Part shown: positions 46,975 through 59,480 of the stretch, piece by piece | How positions within the stretch are numbered: position 1 is the stretch's first letter | Layout of the letters: every line of letters starts with the position of its first letter | Program-made: the position numbers and the translations under genes | Origin: Gamsiella multidivaricata | Lineage: Eukaryota; Mortierellomycota; Mortierellomycetes; Mortierellales; Mortierellaceae | Length of the DNA: 64,000 nucleotides | Reading direction: 5' to 3' | NCBI RefSeq assembly: GCF_025024155.1 | Contig: NW_026251719.1 | Location: 1-64,000 of the forward strand | Notes under the pieces: model-generated | What the model was told of the DNA's origin: nothing | The model's input: only the letters and a program-made list of their open reading frames with translations | Database searches by the model: none

Positions 46975-49429
46975 ATGGAGCATTCTTATCAGGACACTTG
47001 TCGAGGTGACAGCATAGCTGCCATTATACCTACAGAGGAAGCAGACCCTCTCCTCCGCAAAAGCGCCAGCGATGGCAGCAGTAGCATTGAGACTCGACGC
47101 GCTACTCAGCGTTCCCTGGGCTTCAAAAATGTCGTAATTTATGTCCTCATTTTCCTGAACCTTGTCCTGCTCACGAAACTGTGCTCGACGTATTCGCACC
47201 AACAACAGAACTACAGGATATTCGCGCTCGATGAGAAAGAACCGGACCGCGGACACGAGCACGGAGGAGAGGATGCAACATCAATCAGCTTCTGGCTAAA
47301 GATGGGCTTGATTGTGCTTCTAGTCATGATCGGTGGTATCTTTGCAGGTATGTTGTTGTTGTTGTTGTTGCTTATTTAGATCATGACACCAAAATGAGCA
47401 AAACGAGTCCACGCGCTTCACAAAAGCCTTATTTATCCTATGAGCGCACGACACTAGTTCATTCGCGGAGACATCTTTTGAGCTTTTCTCACGCTCCCTC
47501 TCTCATTTCTTTTGTACTGTTAGGACTGACAATTGGGTTAATGGGCCTTGACGAGACCAATTTACACGTACTCATGGCCTCGGGATCGCCTGAAGAGCAG
47601 GTTCATGCCGAAACCGTCTTTACGCTTCTGTCGCGTGGAAAGCACTGGGTGCTAGGTAATAACTCTAAACATCATAAGCAACTACGCTCACTATCTTCAA
47701 ATTTTAACCAATCGCCGTTTTTTATGTGCTTCATCAATTAGTAACGTTACTACTGGGAAATGTCATCGTGAATGAGACGTTGCCCGTTGTACTGGACTCT
47801 GAACTTGGAGGAGGCGTCGTTGCTATTCTGATTTCGACCATGCTGATCGTCATCTTTGGAGAGTAAGTTTGTATTGCTTGATGACAGGGATGCCTGACTT
47901 CTGAAGAAAAAAAAAAGTCCTTAAGCTGTGGCTCCTGATAATCTCACCATGATAGAATTATTCCTCAGGCCGTGTGTGCTCGCTATGGACTCGCTATTGG
48001 GTCATACTGCGCTAAGCCCATGATCATCGTCATGTATATTATGTCTCCCATCGCTTACCCGATCGCCCTGCTTCTCGACGCATGGTTGGGCGTACATCAT
48101 GGAACAACTTACAGGAGGACAGAACTCAAGACGCTCGTGTCCCTGCACCAGGTCGATGGCATCGGCGAGCTGACGGACGATGAAGTGACCATCATTGCTT
48201 CGGTACTGGATCTCAAGGGGAAATCTGTATCACAGATCATGACGCCCCTTGAGGATGTCTTCACATTGAGCGAGGATGCCATTCTGGACGAGGAACTCAT
48301 GGAAGAGATCGTCTCTGCAGGCTACTCACGCATTCCAATCTATCGCCATGACGACCCCAGCAATTTCATCGGTATGCTACTTGTAAAGCGCCTAATCACC
48401 TACGATCCAGAGGACCATATCGCCGTCAGACACTTTACAATCAACTCGCTCCCGGAGGCCGCGCCCGATACCAGCTGTCTCGATATCTTGAATTTCTTCC
48501 AGGAAGGACGGTCTCACATGGCGATGGTGACCTCGGAGCCTGGTGGACTTGGTGTGCCCGTTGGTGTGATCACGCTCGAGGATGTGATTGAGGAGCTTTT
48601 GGGAGAGGAAATTGTGGACGAATCGGATGTGTATGTGGACGTCCATAACAAGATTAAGGTGATCCGGAAACCGGTCAGGACTAGCAATATGATCAAGAAC
48701 CTGAAAACTCTTCTACGGTCGCCGGCGATCAGCAATGCTGCTACGCCGCTCCTGGGCCCCAGTGGAACGTTCGTGGCTAATACCCAGGGCGCGTCGGCAG
48801 CAGGTACTCCAAGATTAGGGGAGTGCCGAGTGCCTATGCCAGCTGAAAATCAGAGCTACTATATGGCCACAGGAAAGACAATTTTGCAGTCAAGGACGAC
48901 GTCTTTTGTAGGCGCTGCCGGAGAGACTCGACCGTTGCTAGATGTCAATGCCGGCAGACATGAGTGCGAGTTCAGGACTGGATCATTTTCGAAGGGCGAC
49001 CATTCGTCATCTATTGGACGGCATCATGAACCACAGCAGGAACAAGTCCGTCAAAGGCCACGCCCAATGGAGGAGGCATCCGGCGTGTATTTCAAGGAAC
49101 AGCTGGGGCAGGGAGCCCGCAGTGCGGCTATGTCGCCATTACTGCCACTGGCAGAGGCTGCCCAGATTGAGTCGCCTGCCATTTCTGTTAGATCCACAGG
49201 TGCATCCTCTGAAACGACCACAGCGAATGCAACAACAGAACCAACAACACCAGCGTCGTCTGCAATGGGTACACCGTCGGTCAAGCGCGCGACTGTATAC
49301 TCGGGGCTGGGATTAGACGGAATCGATACTAGTGCTGTGCCACCAAAGTTGGCGGACGGGGTGCCATCACCTGCACCGTCCACAGGGTCCTCTAAAAAGA
49401 AGAAGAAAAAGAAACGGTCGAACATGTAG
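46975..49429 (+). CDS. CNNM/Mam3-type membrane protein (DUF21 plus CBS pair)
   Basis: Exons: 46975-47347, 47524-47655, 47742-47862, 47956-49429; 699 residues. An N-terminal membrane segment ([18 protein letters not shown]) is followed by the DUF21/CNNM transmembrane domain: [54 protein letters not shown], and [19 protein letters not shown]. Two cytosolic CBS domains follow ([35 protein letters not shown]). The C-terminal 200 residues are disordered and end in a Lys-rich tail. Yeast Mam3 sits in the vacuole membrane and affects manganese and other metals; CNNM proteins are linked to magnesium transport. A divalent-metal role is inferred. Intron placement inside the membrane domain is supported by phase and by the intact conserved blocks. 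Confidence 0.93.
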
Positions 49430-51716
49430 TACCGTTTTTATTTATTTTTTGGACAGCCAAATTTACTCAAGGCATACATCCCTCACACCCAGACACTATA
49501 CTCATGCACATAGCCATCTTCCACATCGCATACTACCCACCCTATAACCGCCGACCGCATCGCATTTCACATTATCATCATCATCCGAACTTTACGCGTT
49601 TTACACAACATATGGCGCGTTGCATCTGTTTTGCGTGCTGCAGCTAGATTATTCTATAGAAAACTTTTTTTGGATACTACGCCCCATTGCACGACAACGC
49701 AACGTCTTATAGACATCCAGGTGCTTTTCCGTAGGTTCCGTAATAAATTACAGAGTATACATAAAGTAAGTACAGATCGTATGTTGTACAACAGTGTTTT
49801 CGCAATAAGTGTGAACGGTTCGTATTTTTGAACAGTAAGGCTTTTCAATTCTGGTCTCAACGGTCTTTATACAGCTTGTTTGCTGTGCAATATAGAGCCG
49901 TACCAGCATAGGCATGACGCTTTACAGTGAGGATCGTTACCCGTTGATGCCCGACCTGGAGCTAAAAGAGCGCTGAGTTGTGTTCATTATAAAAGAGCAT
50001 GCAATTCACAAGGCCGCTTTACCCTGCCCTTGTTTCCTGCTCCCTTCCAATACGCCTTCCTCCTCTTTTTTCATTGCCCATGTATGTTTTTATTTTTGTT
50101 ATTCTTTCCCTTGATAGGTTTGGTTACTATAATATCTGCCACGAAAGGGTCCGCTAACTGCGGTATCGGAGGAGCTTACGACCTTACTGTCTACGCTGTC
50201 TTCAGCAGCTGCATTGGACAGCTTGTCGACAAACTCGGTGGCGAATCCAGAAGGCCAATCCGGCCCATCTTTTTTTAACAGCTGTAGAGCATCGTATCAT
50301 GTGCAAACAGACGTTCTACAGAGGTTGTTCCGACTAGCAAGAAACTCTGGAAACTCCAAGACTTTGTCTCCACATAACTGCACAAGTCCTGAAGCACTCT
50401 GGTGTTATAAATGCATCGGTCGTTTACGCGGACGGGCGACTTTAGTATAAGGAGTTCCCAAAGAGGGATCGGAAGTGACGTCGCAGAGACGACTCGACGT
50501 TGTCTTTCGCCGCCAAACTGCATGAGGCTGAAGGGTCGCCCCAAATAAGAAGAACTACGGTGTCCTCGCAAGCACCGTTGAGCGCACGGATTTAGAACTC
50601 CATTGCCAGATACAAAACTTCATTAGAATTATACAACATCCCTTACACCTTGACTCTGTCCTAGAGTTTTCCCTCTATGTATTATCCTCTATAGTCTGTC
50701 TCTGTCTCATCGACCTTTCTTTCCATCGCAAGCTACACATTAGAATCCGAAGAACGCTGGCATACCACTCTGTAGAAAAAAAAAAAAAAAGAATGTTCCT
50801 GGTTGAAAGCATTTTTTTAGGAAGCGCGACTCGAAGAGCGTCTGCACACATACCGTACTGGCGATTCGAATGTTTCGCAAAGAATCAATTTCTCTATAAT
50901 GTTAGCTGAAGGTTGCGGAACAAAATATCGATAGCTCTTGCTAAAACCAATATATCTGCGTTGACAAAAGTATGGCCAAGATACATTGGTCCAAAGACTA
51001 GTAGTTTTCGAGACCGAGTATGGCGGCTTGAAGACCATCTTGTAATTACCGATATGGAGCATTCAAATACATGGAAAATTATATTAAAAGTACTGGGCTG
51101 AGCAACGGGAAGGTCCTGGCGGAGTTGAAAGGTGAGGATAATGGCCTTGGTATTGAATGTAGAAGAAGGAAGAGTGAAATAGGGAATGATGAGGTGGCTC
51201 GTTCTGCGGAAGCAGAGGCGGTGTTTCTTATGCTGCATTCATCCGCTTAGAAATTGATCTGAGGAGCAAACGGAAGCTGCTGTGCTAGACTAGCATTTGA
51301 ACCCACGATGAAGGCGTTTCCCTCTGGAATTATGATTTGCGCATATTTTTTTTTTGCTTGGAACTGGAAGGTGATTTACCAGGGTTGTTTTGAACAATTG
51401 GCACTCGATTTTTTTTTTATCCTCGAATTCTACATGTAGTCTTCATTGCTCATTTTCTAACAGTAATATAGGCTCTTTACTTGCAGTGCGAATAGTACCT
51501 TGTGGTCTAAATGATTTGTGGCTAGAAGCGTGTTTGTCAGAACGCTAGGAGTCTAGAGTCCATACATGAAAATATGAAAACTATTGAAGCGTGTCAGGAC
51601 AAGTAAGAAAGACATGGGGAAGGTGTAACAGTAGCGATTGAGCGCCGAGCTACTTCTACATACGCTGGGTATTCGCTTGTGGCTAAGTGCTTTGTCCACT
51701 GCGCTGTGCCGCCGCC
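49430..51716. other. Intergenic region with possible gene remnant
   Basis: About 2.3 kb between the convergent CNNM and GTP cyclohydrolase genes. Apart from a possible decayed coding sequence on the minus strand (listed at 50109-50580) I see no gene; T/A homopolymers occur at 50775-50790 and 51341-51353. Confidence 0.5.
50109..50580 (-). pseudogene. Possible frameshifted gene remnant
   Basis: Minus-strand 50571-50275 reads as a 98-codon frame ending with SFLLVGTTSVERLFAHD and a stop inside a run TTAAAAAAAG. Directly after that run, in another frame, a protein-like piece continues (DGPDWPSGFATEFVDKLSN, then EDSVDSKVVSSSDTA) to a stop near 50109. The two look like one sequence broken by a one-base slip in the A run. 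Family not recognised. Chance frames are possible. Confidence 0.3.
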
Positions 51717-53343
51717 TTAAATGCCACTACGTCTGATCAACGATAGGAACTCTTCCCTCGTCTTGGCGTTATCTCTGAAGACTCCGAACATGGAGCTGGT
51801 AATCGTTTGGCTGCCTGGCTTTTGTACTCCTCGCATCACCATGCAGAAATGGCTACGTTCCATAATGCAAAGGGTTAAAGTACGCATGGTTAGCTAGCAT
51901 TCATTAAAATTGATGCAACGCGATCTCTTAAGCCATTAGAACAGGTCCTGCATCCTTACCTAGCCTCCATAACAACAGCGACTCCTTGGGGGCTCAGCAA
52001 CTCCTGCAATGCGATGGCGACCTGCTTGGTAAGACGCTCTTGAACTTGGAGGCGACGGCTGAACATCTCTGCCAAGCGGGCGATCTTGCTTAGTCCTACA
52101 ACCTTGCCGTTCTCGGGAATGTAGCCAATGTGGATCTGTACACATAAGTCCACAGTAAAAGAATGTCAATAGAGGCAATACTAGCAGGCTTTCATTCGTC
52201 CACATCACTTTCTCCGACATGTTGCATCTCTGACCTTGCCCGTGAAGGGGACCATATGATGTTCGCACAGCGAGAAAACATCAATATTCTTGACAATCAC
52301 CATCTCATCGTGATCTATAGAGTCAGAGATCTCCAGGCTAGTACCATTTCGTCTTAATATCAACTGTACGATCCAAAATCCGCCAGTCCCAGTGCCACGA
52401 AGTACCTTCTTGGAATAGAGCCTTGTTCATGAGATCTATCGGAGAAAGAAAAATAAAGAAGGGCGCCAGGTCAGCTGTGATTCACACTACCTCTACTTTT
52501 TTTCGAAGAGAACTGGGCTCTCCTTAAGATCCATTGAGGTCCTTACGGGTGACGCTCTCCTCATAGCCCTTGGAAAAGAACATGAGTGCCTTGGCATAAC
52601 GCTCTGGGGTCTTGAGAAGTCCCTCGCGATCAGGATCCTCCCCAATGCATTCCAAAATTGTGCGGACGGCTCCGGAAATCTTGTTGATCCTAGCTGCACG
52701 CGACTCTTCAGTGTCCTCTCTGCGCTCACGGGCTCCGATACCTATATGAAAGGACCAACATTAACGGTCAGATATGTCGTTCCTAACGCAGTAAACGTAA
52801 GATAACATTAATGAACTTACTTGGGAAACTGAGACCGTCAAAATCGATTGGAGAAGGACCACGGGCATGAGGAGACTCTGCTTGCATGTAGCTGCGTCCA
52901 GGGGTGCGGGAGTGTCCTGTTAACGCATGGCTCACGATCGCTTGTGTGGCAACCTTGGGATGGACAAGTCTATTTGGATACCCAACAAAAAAAAAAACGT
53001 TGTATTAGGGTAGATGTTATTACGCCGTTGAGCCGTGGGAATACTAGTGTGAGATCAGTCAGCGAGCAGATCAGATGAGGTGGCATGATGCGCATTGGCT
53101 GATCCTGATCTGGACTAATTCCGATCCTATTCCTGATTTCATTCCTGACTCTAGTATGATCGTTACTCATTCCGCCCTCGGTATGATCTCCGCAATCATG
53201 AGCGATGAGCTTACTCCAGCTCCGCAAAGGACAGCGATGCGGGGTAAGTTTTTTTTTTTTTCTTTTTTTGCTTGCTTGAGTTCCTGCTGCTACAGTTACA
53301 GATCTTACTCAACTTGATCAGCTGCTGCCGCTGTAGGCTTCAT
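51717..53343 (-). CDS. FOL2: GTP cyclohydrolase I
   Basis: Exons: 53343-53309, 52969-52821, 52741-52547, 52435-52406, 52314-52235, 52135-51960, 51852-51717; 266 residues with phases agreeing at all six introns. Converts GTP to dihydroneopterin triphosphate, the first step to folate and pterins, as a cytosolic decamer. Motifs: [40 protein letters not shown] (zinc-binding Cys and His); [31 protein letters not shown] (family signature); [16 protein letters not shown]. The N-terminal 60 residues are variable, as usual. The first exon ([12 protein letters not shown]) was found by matching phase 2 and a GTAAGA donor; it is the only weaker point. One exon is just 30 nt. Confidence 0.92.
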
Positions 53344-54708
53344 GAGGTTGGCCATATCGAGAAGAAGGAAGGAAGGGAGCGAAGGATCAAGGCGATGAAG
53401 GGGGTGTCTTTTGTCGAGGGAGTAAAGGAGCAGAGGGAAGAAGAAAGAAAAAAATTGCGCCGTCCGTGTTAGCGAGCCAGTCATTGACGGAAGAAATTAT
53501 AACTCTGCTGTTCCTTGTGGAGAAAAGGCTGTTCTCATTGGGCAGCGCCTAGTGCCACGCGGCAGACCAGTCTTACACACGATCGGAATCGTATACGCCA
53601 AACCCCTCCTGCCAGTGCATCGTTGCAGGGTTCCTCCCATACACCTGCCCAAGGCTACACTCATATTTAACCCATGCTACCGCACAAAAGACCCCTACTT
53701 GATTCATTTTAGCTATCTATCTGTCCTATGGCCCTATGCCGCAATCTCCACTGATGTCCATAATGTGGCATGCCCTCAGCACGCAGACCATCGAGTTTTG
53801 TTCAGTTGACAGTGAAGCTGTTGCTCAAACTCGACGAGGGGTGGGCGAGAGAATACCACACAACACAGGGATACTGGTCATAGGGTGGATAAATTCCGCC
53901 CAAACTCATTGGCCTGCTGTACATTTTAGCCAGGAGAGAGAATGGCAAGTCACCATTCTTGCCAGATGAACATGGCATATTGGCTACTGATAGACTGGAG
54001 CATCGTATTTTGCCACCAAAAAAAAAAAAAAAAAAAAAAAAAAACGCGTTGATGAATCTGAAACGCGCTAAGTGGCTGTGTAAGCTGCGGCTAGACAGAG
54101 ACGCGTTGTGCTGATGGTGACCCCATCACAGCGGGAAAGCATGTTGTGTCCCAACAAAAGGGTGCAGTTTCCGTGGTGTGCAAATACCTATCGCTAGGAA
54201 TGCATTGATACAGCTAACGGTATGCATGCATGCATAACCAAAGGCTTCGTGTTTGCTGCTCTGTGGCACATGCGAAGAACGGCTGGGTGTAAATGCCAAA
54301 AGAGCAATAAAAACGATCTAGGGCATCCCCAGCCAGAAATAACCAGCACACAAAGCAGGTGCAGCTGCACCTTATCTTTTTCTGTCATGACAATGGCACA
54401 AGGACAATATATTCTCCTACTGTTTACAGGCTGCTTTCCCGCTCTTTCTTCCCTATCACTCTCCACTTCACTCATTACTGCTCCCCTTCCATTGACACTC
54501 ATCTGTTAGCACCCATCCGGCAGCTCCATCAGCCTCGTTTTGTCACTTGCGTCGATCATTCTCATTCTCATTCTCATCTCTCCGAAGCACACCTTTCCTT
54601 GAACACATACACCTCCTTCGACCTGACTGTATTCTCTCTCCTCTTTGTACTTGAAAACACCTATTCACACTACCTCCCCCGCTTCCACTTCACTCTTTTT
54701 TCCCATCC
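53344..54708. other. Divergent intergenic region
   Basis: Lies between the GTP cyclohydrolase start and the serine-rich gene start. An A27 run is at 54018-54044. The last 250 bases are CT-rich with repeated TCTCATTC words and form the leader of the gene at 54709. No gene of its own. Confidence 0.55.
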
Positions 54709-56768
54709 ATGTCGTCAAAGAGGTCTTTCCAGCAGCGCGAGGAGGAGCCATGGCTGCGATATCCAGACCCGCAAAGCACCACCAGGGATTACAGCCGCTC
54801 CTCCGCGGCTTCCTTTTCTTCGGCATCGCCCAGGCATCAGTCCTCTAGCTCGTTCGAGCGCACTCGCCAGGACCGCCTCAACCGCTACAGCTTTCCATCC
54901 CATTCGACTCCGCAACTGCAGTCCTACCGACCAGAGACCTTCTCTATCTCAACAACCCCTTCCACTTCGAAACACAAGCGCTCCTTGTCCAAATCGAACG
55001 CGTCCCCAACCTCGACATATCATCATGGGGAGACCGACCCTACTTATCGCTTCCCCCAACCCGCCTACCGATCGTCTTTTTCTTCTAGGAAACATCCCCA
55101 GCCTCGTACCCTCTCCGAAGAACTATCCATGGCTCTGCAGCAAAGCCCCGAAGACAGTCTCCCCTCCCCAATTACCCCTTCACTCGTCCCCTCGAGTCCT
55201 GCGGACATGCCCTCGCTCTCATCCTCGTCCTCGTCTTCAACTCTCTCCTCAGGACACTTTCCACTCTTTAAGCCCTCTTTCTCGAGTCTGCAGAACCAAG
55301 GCTCAGGTGGACATCAAAAGCCAAGACCATCCCCTCTGTCTTTGCACACCAGCAACACACATGGCCAAGAGGTTGGATCAGGAGGAGTGCATCTAGAAGG
55401 AAGGGCGAGCCCCTCGTTTTCGGTCCGTCCTAGTAGTCCCACCTCCGCCCTCAGCGGCGACTCGACCACGGCTACAGACATTGCTGGCTCGCCACGTGCG
55501 GCATCTGCAACCGTAGCCGCAAACCTGGATGGGTCCTCGCCTCTACTGCCTCGATCCAGCCTGTATCAGAACAATTTCGGAACCATGTCCTCTGCAGCGT
55601 CCATCTCTGACTCCTCTTACTACTCGAACACCTCTTCACCCAGCACCTTGACTTCACCCTGTTCAGCGCTTTGCCATCATAGTCGTTCTCGCTCTCGCCA
55701 TCACCACCCAGCTTGCCAACATCACACAGATCTGCAGCAGTCAGCACCAGAGTTAGAGTCAGAACCTATAGTGCAGCATGGACCCAAGCCCGGGCGCGCT
55801 ACCAAGGGTGTTCATCGCTTTGGACTACCTCAGTTCCGCCCAGAGATCGATGACTCCCACTTTGGAACCGTCGCGATTATGAAGACGACTTCGACTTCGA
55901 CGTCCGGTTCAGGATACGGTATTCAACGTGCCAGTCGGGATGATGATGATTATTTGGACGAACCTGGGACGTACGAACCACCGAAGAAGCGATTGCGATC
56001 AACCGCTTCGATGTTGCTGGATGCTGCGGTGGAAACGGTGATCTTTACAGGAGCTGTTGCGTTGTCGGCCTACCAATTGTTGACGGGCAAGGGCAGGCTG
56101 GGTCATTCCAAGCAGTCGTCAATGGCTTCAAACGATGCGGATAATGCAACTGCAACAGGAGAGACCTCCAAGGCACAAGAAGAAGACCCCATGGAAGAAA
56201 AACTGGCATTGGTAAGTCCCCTTTTTATCTTAAGATTCTGTACAGACCGAGGCTGTCATGGTTGTTGGTCACAGCGTACCACGCGTTGCAGGATCATGTC
56301 TGCTATTCTTGCAGCCTTGGCGATGAAGGAAAGCATGCAGGACGCAACGACTGAACATGCTCGGTCAATTTCAATTGTGGTCTGAGCACTTTGGAAGGCA
56401 GCATTTAAAGTCGCTCACTATTTTTATCCTTCCTCATCTCCGACTGTTGCAAATAGCAAATGGATACGTCCGCTGTAGCAACACCGCGCGCACAACGTCC
56501 TTATTCCTATGCGGGTACGACGGCAAGATCTACGCGCACCGGCGGATACCATAAGGCCAGGACACCGCGCGTATACAGATCGCGACAGTCCTACATGTCC
56601 TCAGGAAATCTGGGCCATTCACGTACGCTCTCGATGCCTGTACGGCCCAACACTGGCACTGAAGACACGGATGAAGCATTTTTGAGGATGGAGGCTCAAT
56701 TGAACAGCCTCATCGCTGAAGGAAAGCGGGCATTGAACAGCAGGATCGAGGTCTGGGACGAGGAATAA
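54709..56768 (+). CDS. Serine-rich protein of unknown function with one hydrophobic segment
   Basis: Exons: 54709-56211 and 56457-56768; 604 residues. The first 400 residues are Ser/Pro/Thr-rich and disordered. Near residue 430, PPKKRLRSTASML (nuclear-signal-like) leads into a hydrophobic stretch AVETVIFTGAVALSAYQLL, long enough for a membrane helix. After the intron come a Tyr/Arg/Ser-rich part (QRPYSYAGTTARS) and a C-terminal amphipathic helix (AFLRMEAQLNSLIAEGKRAL) ending in WDEE. No family recognised. A membrane or nuclear-envelope adaptor, or a membrane-tethered phosphoprotein, are possible readings. A CT-rich leader supports the start. The intron (245 bp) was chosen by phase; an extra small exon inside it is not excluded. 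Confidence 0.65.
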
Positions 56769-57025
56769 TACAACATGACATATATCACGGTTGACAGCCA
56801 TTGCCATCAAATACTACTGTCCCCAAGGCCTGCAGCCACGACAGTAGACATATAGCCGTTTCAATAATACAAAAGTGATCCTATTTATTCTTGTGTGAAC
56901 GACGAATGGTGCATTGGTGCGAAAGCAAAGATATCCGATACACATGAAGCTAGGCGATGTCTGAATAGTGCAAACGGACTCCAATTGATCACCTTCAAGA
57001 AAATATCACAGCGGGAGCGCCATTG

Positions 57026-57274
57026 CTATTGCTGATGTTGCTGGAGAATCCTGGACTGTATGGCTGTTTGTTGGGCATAGTATTGATATACGCGAAAAAC
57101 CCGGTAGCCGACCAAGAAGAGCGCGAGAGCAATCAATAGCGGTAGTTTGCCGCTCCAGAAGTGTCGCTTTGGGGCTCCAATTTGGGAGCGAAAGACGCGC
57201 TGATCTGGTCTGGTCTGAGGTAGTGGGCCCCGCTGGGCACCTGATCTCGCCAGTCGCCGTGGTTGCTGCAGCAT
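57026..57274 (-). CDS. Small single-pass membrane protein, 82 residues
   Basis: A single frame from ATG 57274. Residues 1-40 are Arg/Gln-rich and free of acidic residues apart from one Asp, resembling a mitochondrial targeting peptide. A membrane helix follows (LPLLIALALFLVGYRVF, about 45-61), then RVYQYYAQQ and a Gln/His-rich end. This layout fits a small inner-mitochondrial-membrane or ER subunit or assembly factor; no family recognised. It is transcribed divergently from the Vps3844-like gene, whose ATG is 236 bases away. An overlapping frame at 57290-57006 is less protein-like. Confidence 0.45.
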   Translation of the reverse strand: MLQQPRRLARSGAQRGPLPQTRPDQRVFRSQIGAPKRHFWSGKLPLLIALALFLVGYRVFRVYQYYAQQTAIQSRILQQHQQ

Positions 57275-57509
57275 GAGACTCGGATGCCAAACGAAGTGAA
57301 TGGGCGAAAGAACCTCAAAACTGTGCCGACGTCACTCTGTGTGTTTAATGTCAGCACGTTGCTCGTCGACTATTGCCCTCCTATCCTTAGTTGAACGCAT
57401 TCACTTTTCGCGTCGCTTCATCCTAATTCACACACTTTTCAAGGCCGACGAGGAAGAGGACCCTTTCAGGAGAATAACAGCAAGCAGCAGCACCCTACAG
57501 CATATCGCC

Positions 57510-59258
57510 ATGAAGTTTTCCGTATTATCCTTGTCCGCACTGCTGTCGACGCTCGTGTACAGCGCCTCAGCAGCATCGTCACCAGAGGCACCCGCAACCG
57601 TGTACTTTTACTCGCATGGACGCCCCTCGACCTCCGGTACCATCAACACTAATAACGGTAATAAGTTGCCTTCGCTGAGCTTGAAGGAGACCCGCGCAAC
57701 ACTCGCGCACCTTATGAACTTGGGCCAGCTCACCAAGGACGAGACATTCGTGGACATGCATGGACCGATTCAGCAGGTGTTCGACCAGCCCGGCATGGCG
57801 AGGAAGGATCTGTTCGAGACTATGGGAGGCAATCTCGTCATGGTTGTGGAGGGCGTCCATAGTCCTCAAGGTATCACGCACTTTGCGTTTGCTGACGCCG
57901 ATTTTGTTTGTCCTTTAGTGCGGACTGGTGCTGGTGCTATTGCGTCAATTGGGAGAACTGACGGATTTATTGCATTTGGAACGTAGATCTGTTGCCTTCG
58001 TTCGACCCTGCGTTCACGGTCGACTCGAGCGAGGGTCTTCAAGATGTGATTACAGAGCTCGGCAACACTGTGCCTTCTCAGGATCGATATCTCTTCAACA
58101 CTGTATGTTCTTTCTGAGTGCCGCCGTTTTTGCTCGATCGTTTGTTGCACATGATCAAGCGCACGCTGACCTTATGGTTCCTCTCCTTTTTTTTTCTTTC
58201 TTTTTTTTTTACGACGTATGATACTTGATAGCACAAGTCGTCCAAGTCAGGGGATGCATTGGTGAATGAGCACCTCGTTGCGGTGCACCATGCCGACGTC
58301 GACGTTTCTGTGTTTGATCTTAACAAGAGAGTACGTTTGAACAAGACACTTATCACAAGGTGCTTACGGACTGGGTTGTCTTTTTCTTATAACAATTCTA
58401 ACATCGTACTTGGAACCATTTCATCGTTCTCTTTTACTTTCTAACCCTAGGCTGATGCATTGTTTCTGGAAGAGTCTGAATCATTGAGCAACTATTTTGA
58501 ATCGTACAAGAAGACGCACAACAAGCATGATCAGGACTCGGATTTCGTCCGCATCACCCTCAAGGGTCTCGCTGCCCTCGCTGCCGAGCACGGTGTCGAC
58601 TCTGTTCAGTACAAGGCCGCTCAGCAAATCTTGAAGGAGTTCTTGCAGCTGGTAATTTCAACAATCTTGATCATTGCGCAGGAATCAATCAAGGACACCT
58701 CTTTTTTATGTGTGGTAATAATGAACTTTTGTCCCTAACGCTTTTATAATGAATCTGTCTTTTTTTTTTTTTTTTTTTTTTTTTTAGATACTCATCCCGG
58801 AGTTTGAGCAGATCCACAAGACCTACACTACGACCTTCATCTTGGTCGCACCCACGACCAACCACCTCGGATCCGAACTCCACGAGGATTTCTCGTCAAC
58901 ATCGCCTTTCTCGCACAATCCCCTGAGGAAGCGTGCGCTCCCCTCGACGGGTAACTGCTTCGCGACCGAGGCCGACTGCCAGGCGAACACGAACGGATGC
59001 AATCAGCACGGTGCCTGTGTGTTGAGCACGGCCGCGAACTGCTACCATTGCAAGTGCGAAAAGATCGACAACACTCAGTACGGAGGCAACACCTGTGATA
59101 AGATCGATATCTCGATTCAGTTCCATTTGTTCTTCTGGCTGGGATTGGGATTGATCTTGGCGGTCGTCCTTGCTGTGGGATTGATCCTCCAGATGGGTAA
59201 TCAGTCCCAAGGAGGCGTGCCCGTTGGACCGACAAGGGCAGAGTTGAAGAGGGATTAA
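57510..59258 (+). CDS. Vps3844/DUF3844-type membrane glycoprotein
   Basis: Exons: 57510-57870, 57987-58102, 58232-58330, 58451-58651, 58788-59258; 415 residues. Signal peptide at 1-22 (MKFSVLSLSALLSTLVYSAS). The lumenal part has SHGRPSTSG and LSLKETRATLAHLMNLGQL near the N-terminus. Toward the C-terminus lies a cysteine-rich EGF-like segment, NCFATEADCQANTNGCNQHG, CYHCKCEK, then the membrane helix FHLFFWLGLGLILAVVLAVG and a short cytosolic tail. This C-terminal arrangement is the fungal Vps3844 (DUF3844) domain, described in ER/vacuolar sorting proteins. A lumenal sorting or ER function is inferred. The last intron ends with a T26 tract directly before the splice site. Confidence 0.85.
58760..58785 (+). 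repeat. T26 polypyrimidine tract at a 3' splice site
   Basis: T homopolymer immediately followed by the AG acceptor (58786-58787) of the last intron of the Vps3844-like gene. Confidence 0.9.
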
Positions 59259-59480
59259 AGGGCCAAATGATGGAGGAATGGAGAATAGAAAAGGGATTTT
59301 GGAACTCTTTTTGGGTTTATGATGAGGAACGTCGCTGAAAGCTGCGAGCAAAGGCAGCCTTGACAAAATAAAAAGCAATGCAAAACGAACTTTTTCCTTT
59401 TTTTTCAAATAGTTAGCGACTTTTACTTGGTGTGCTAGCATGATTTAATTAAAGGCTGCAGTCTGATTTTAACCCAGAAT

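Noticed and set aside
53175..53420. A small plus-strand spliced gene starting with ATGAGCGATGAG and using GTAAGT at 53244
   Set aside because: The stretch overlaps the first intron and first exon of GTP cyclohydrolase on the other strand, whose first exon matches in phase; the plus-strand product has no family character.
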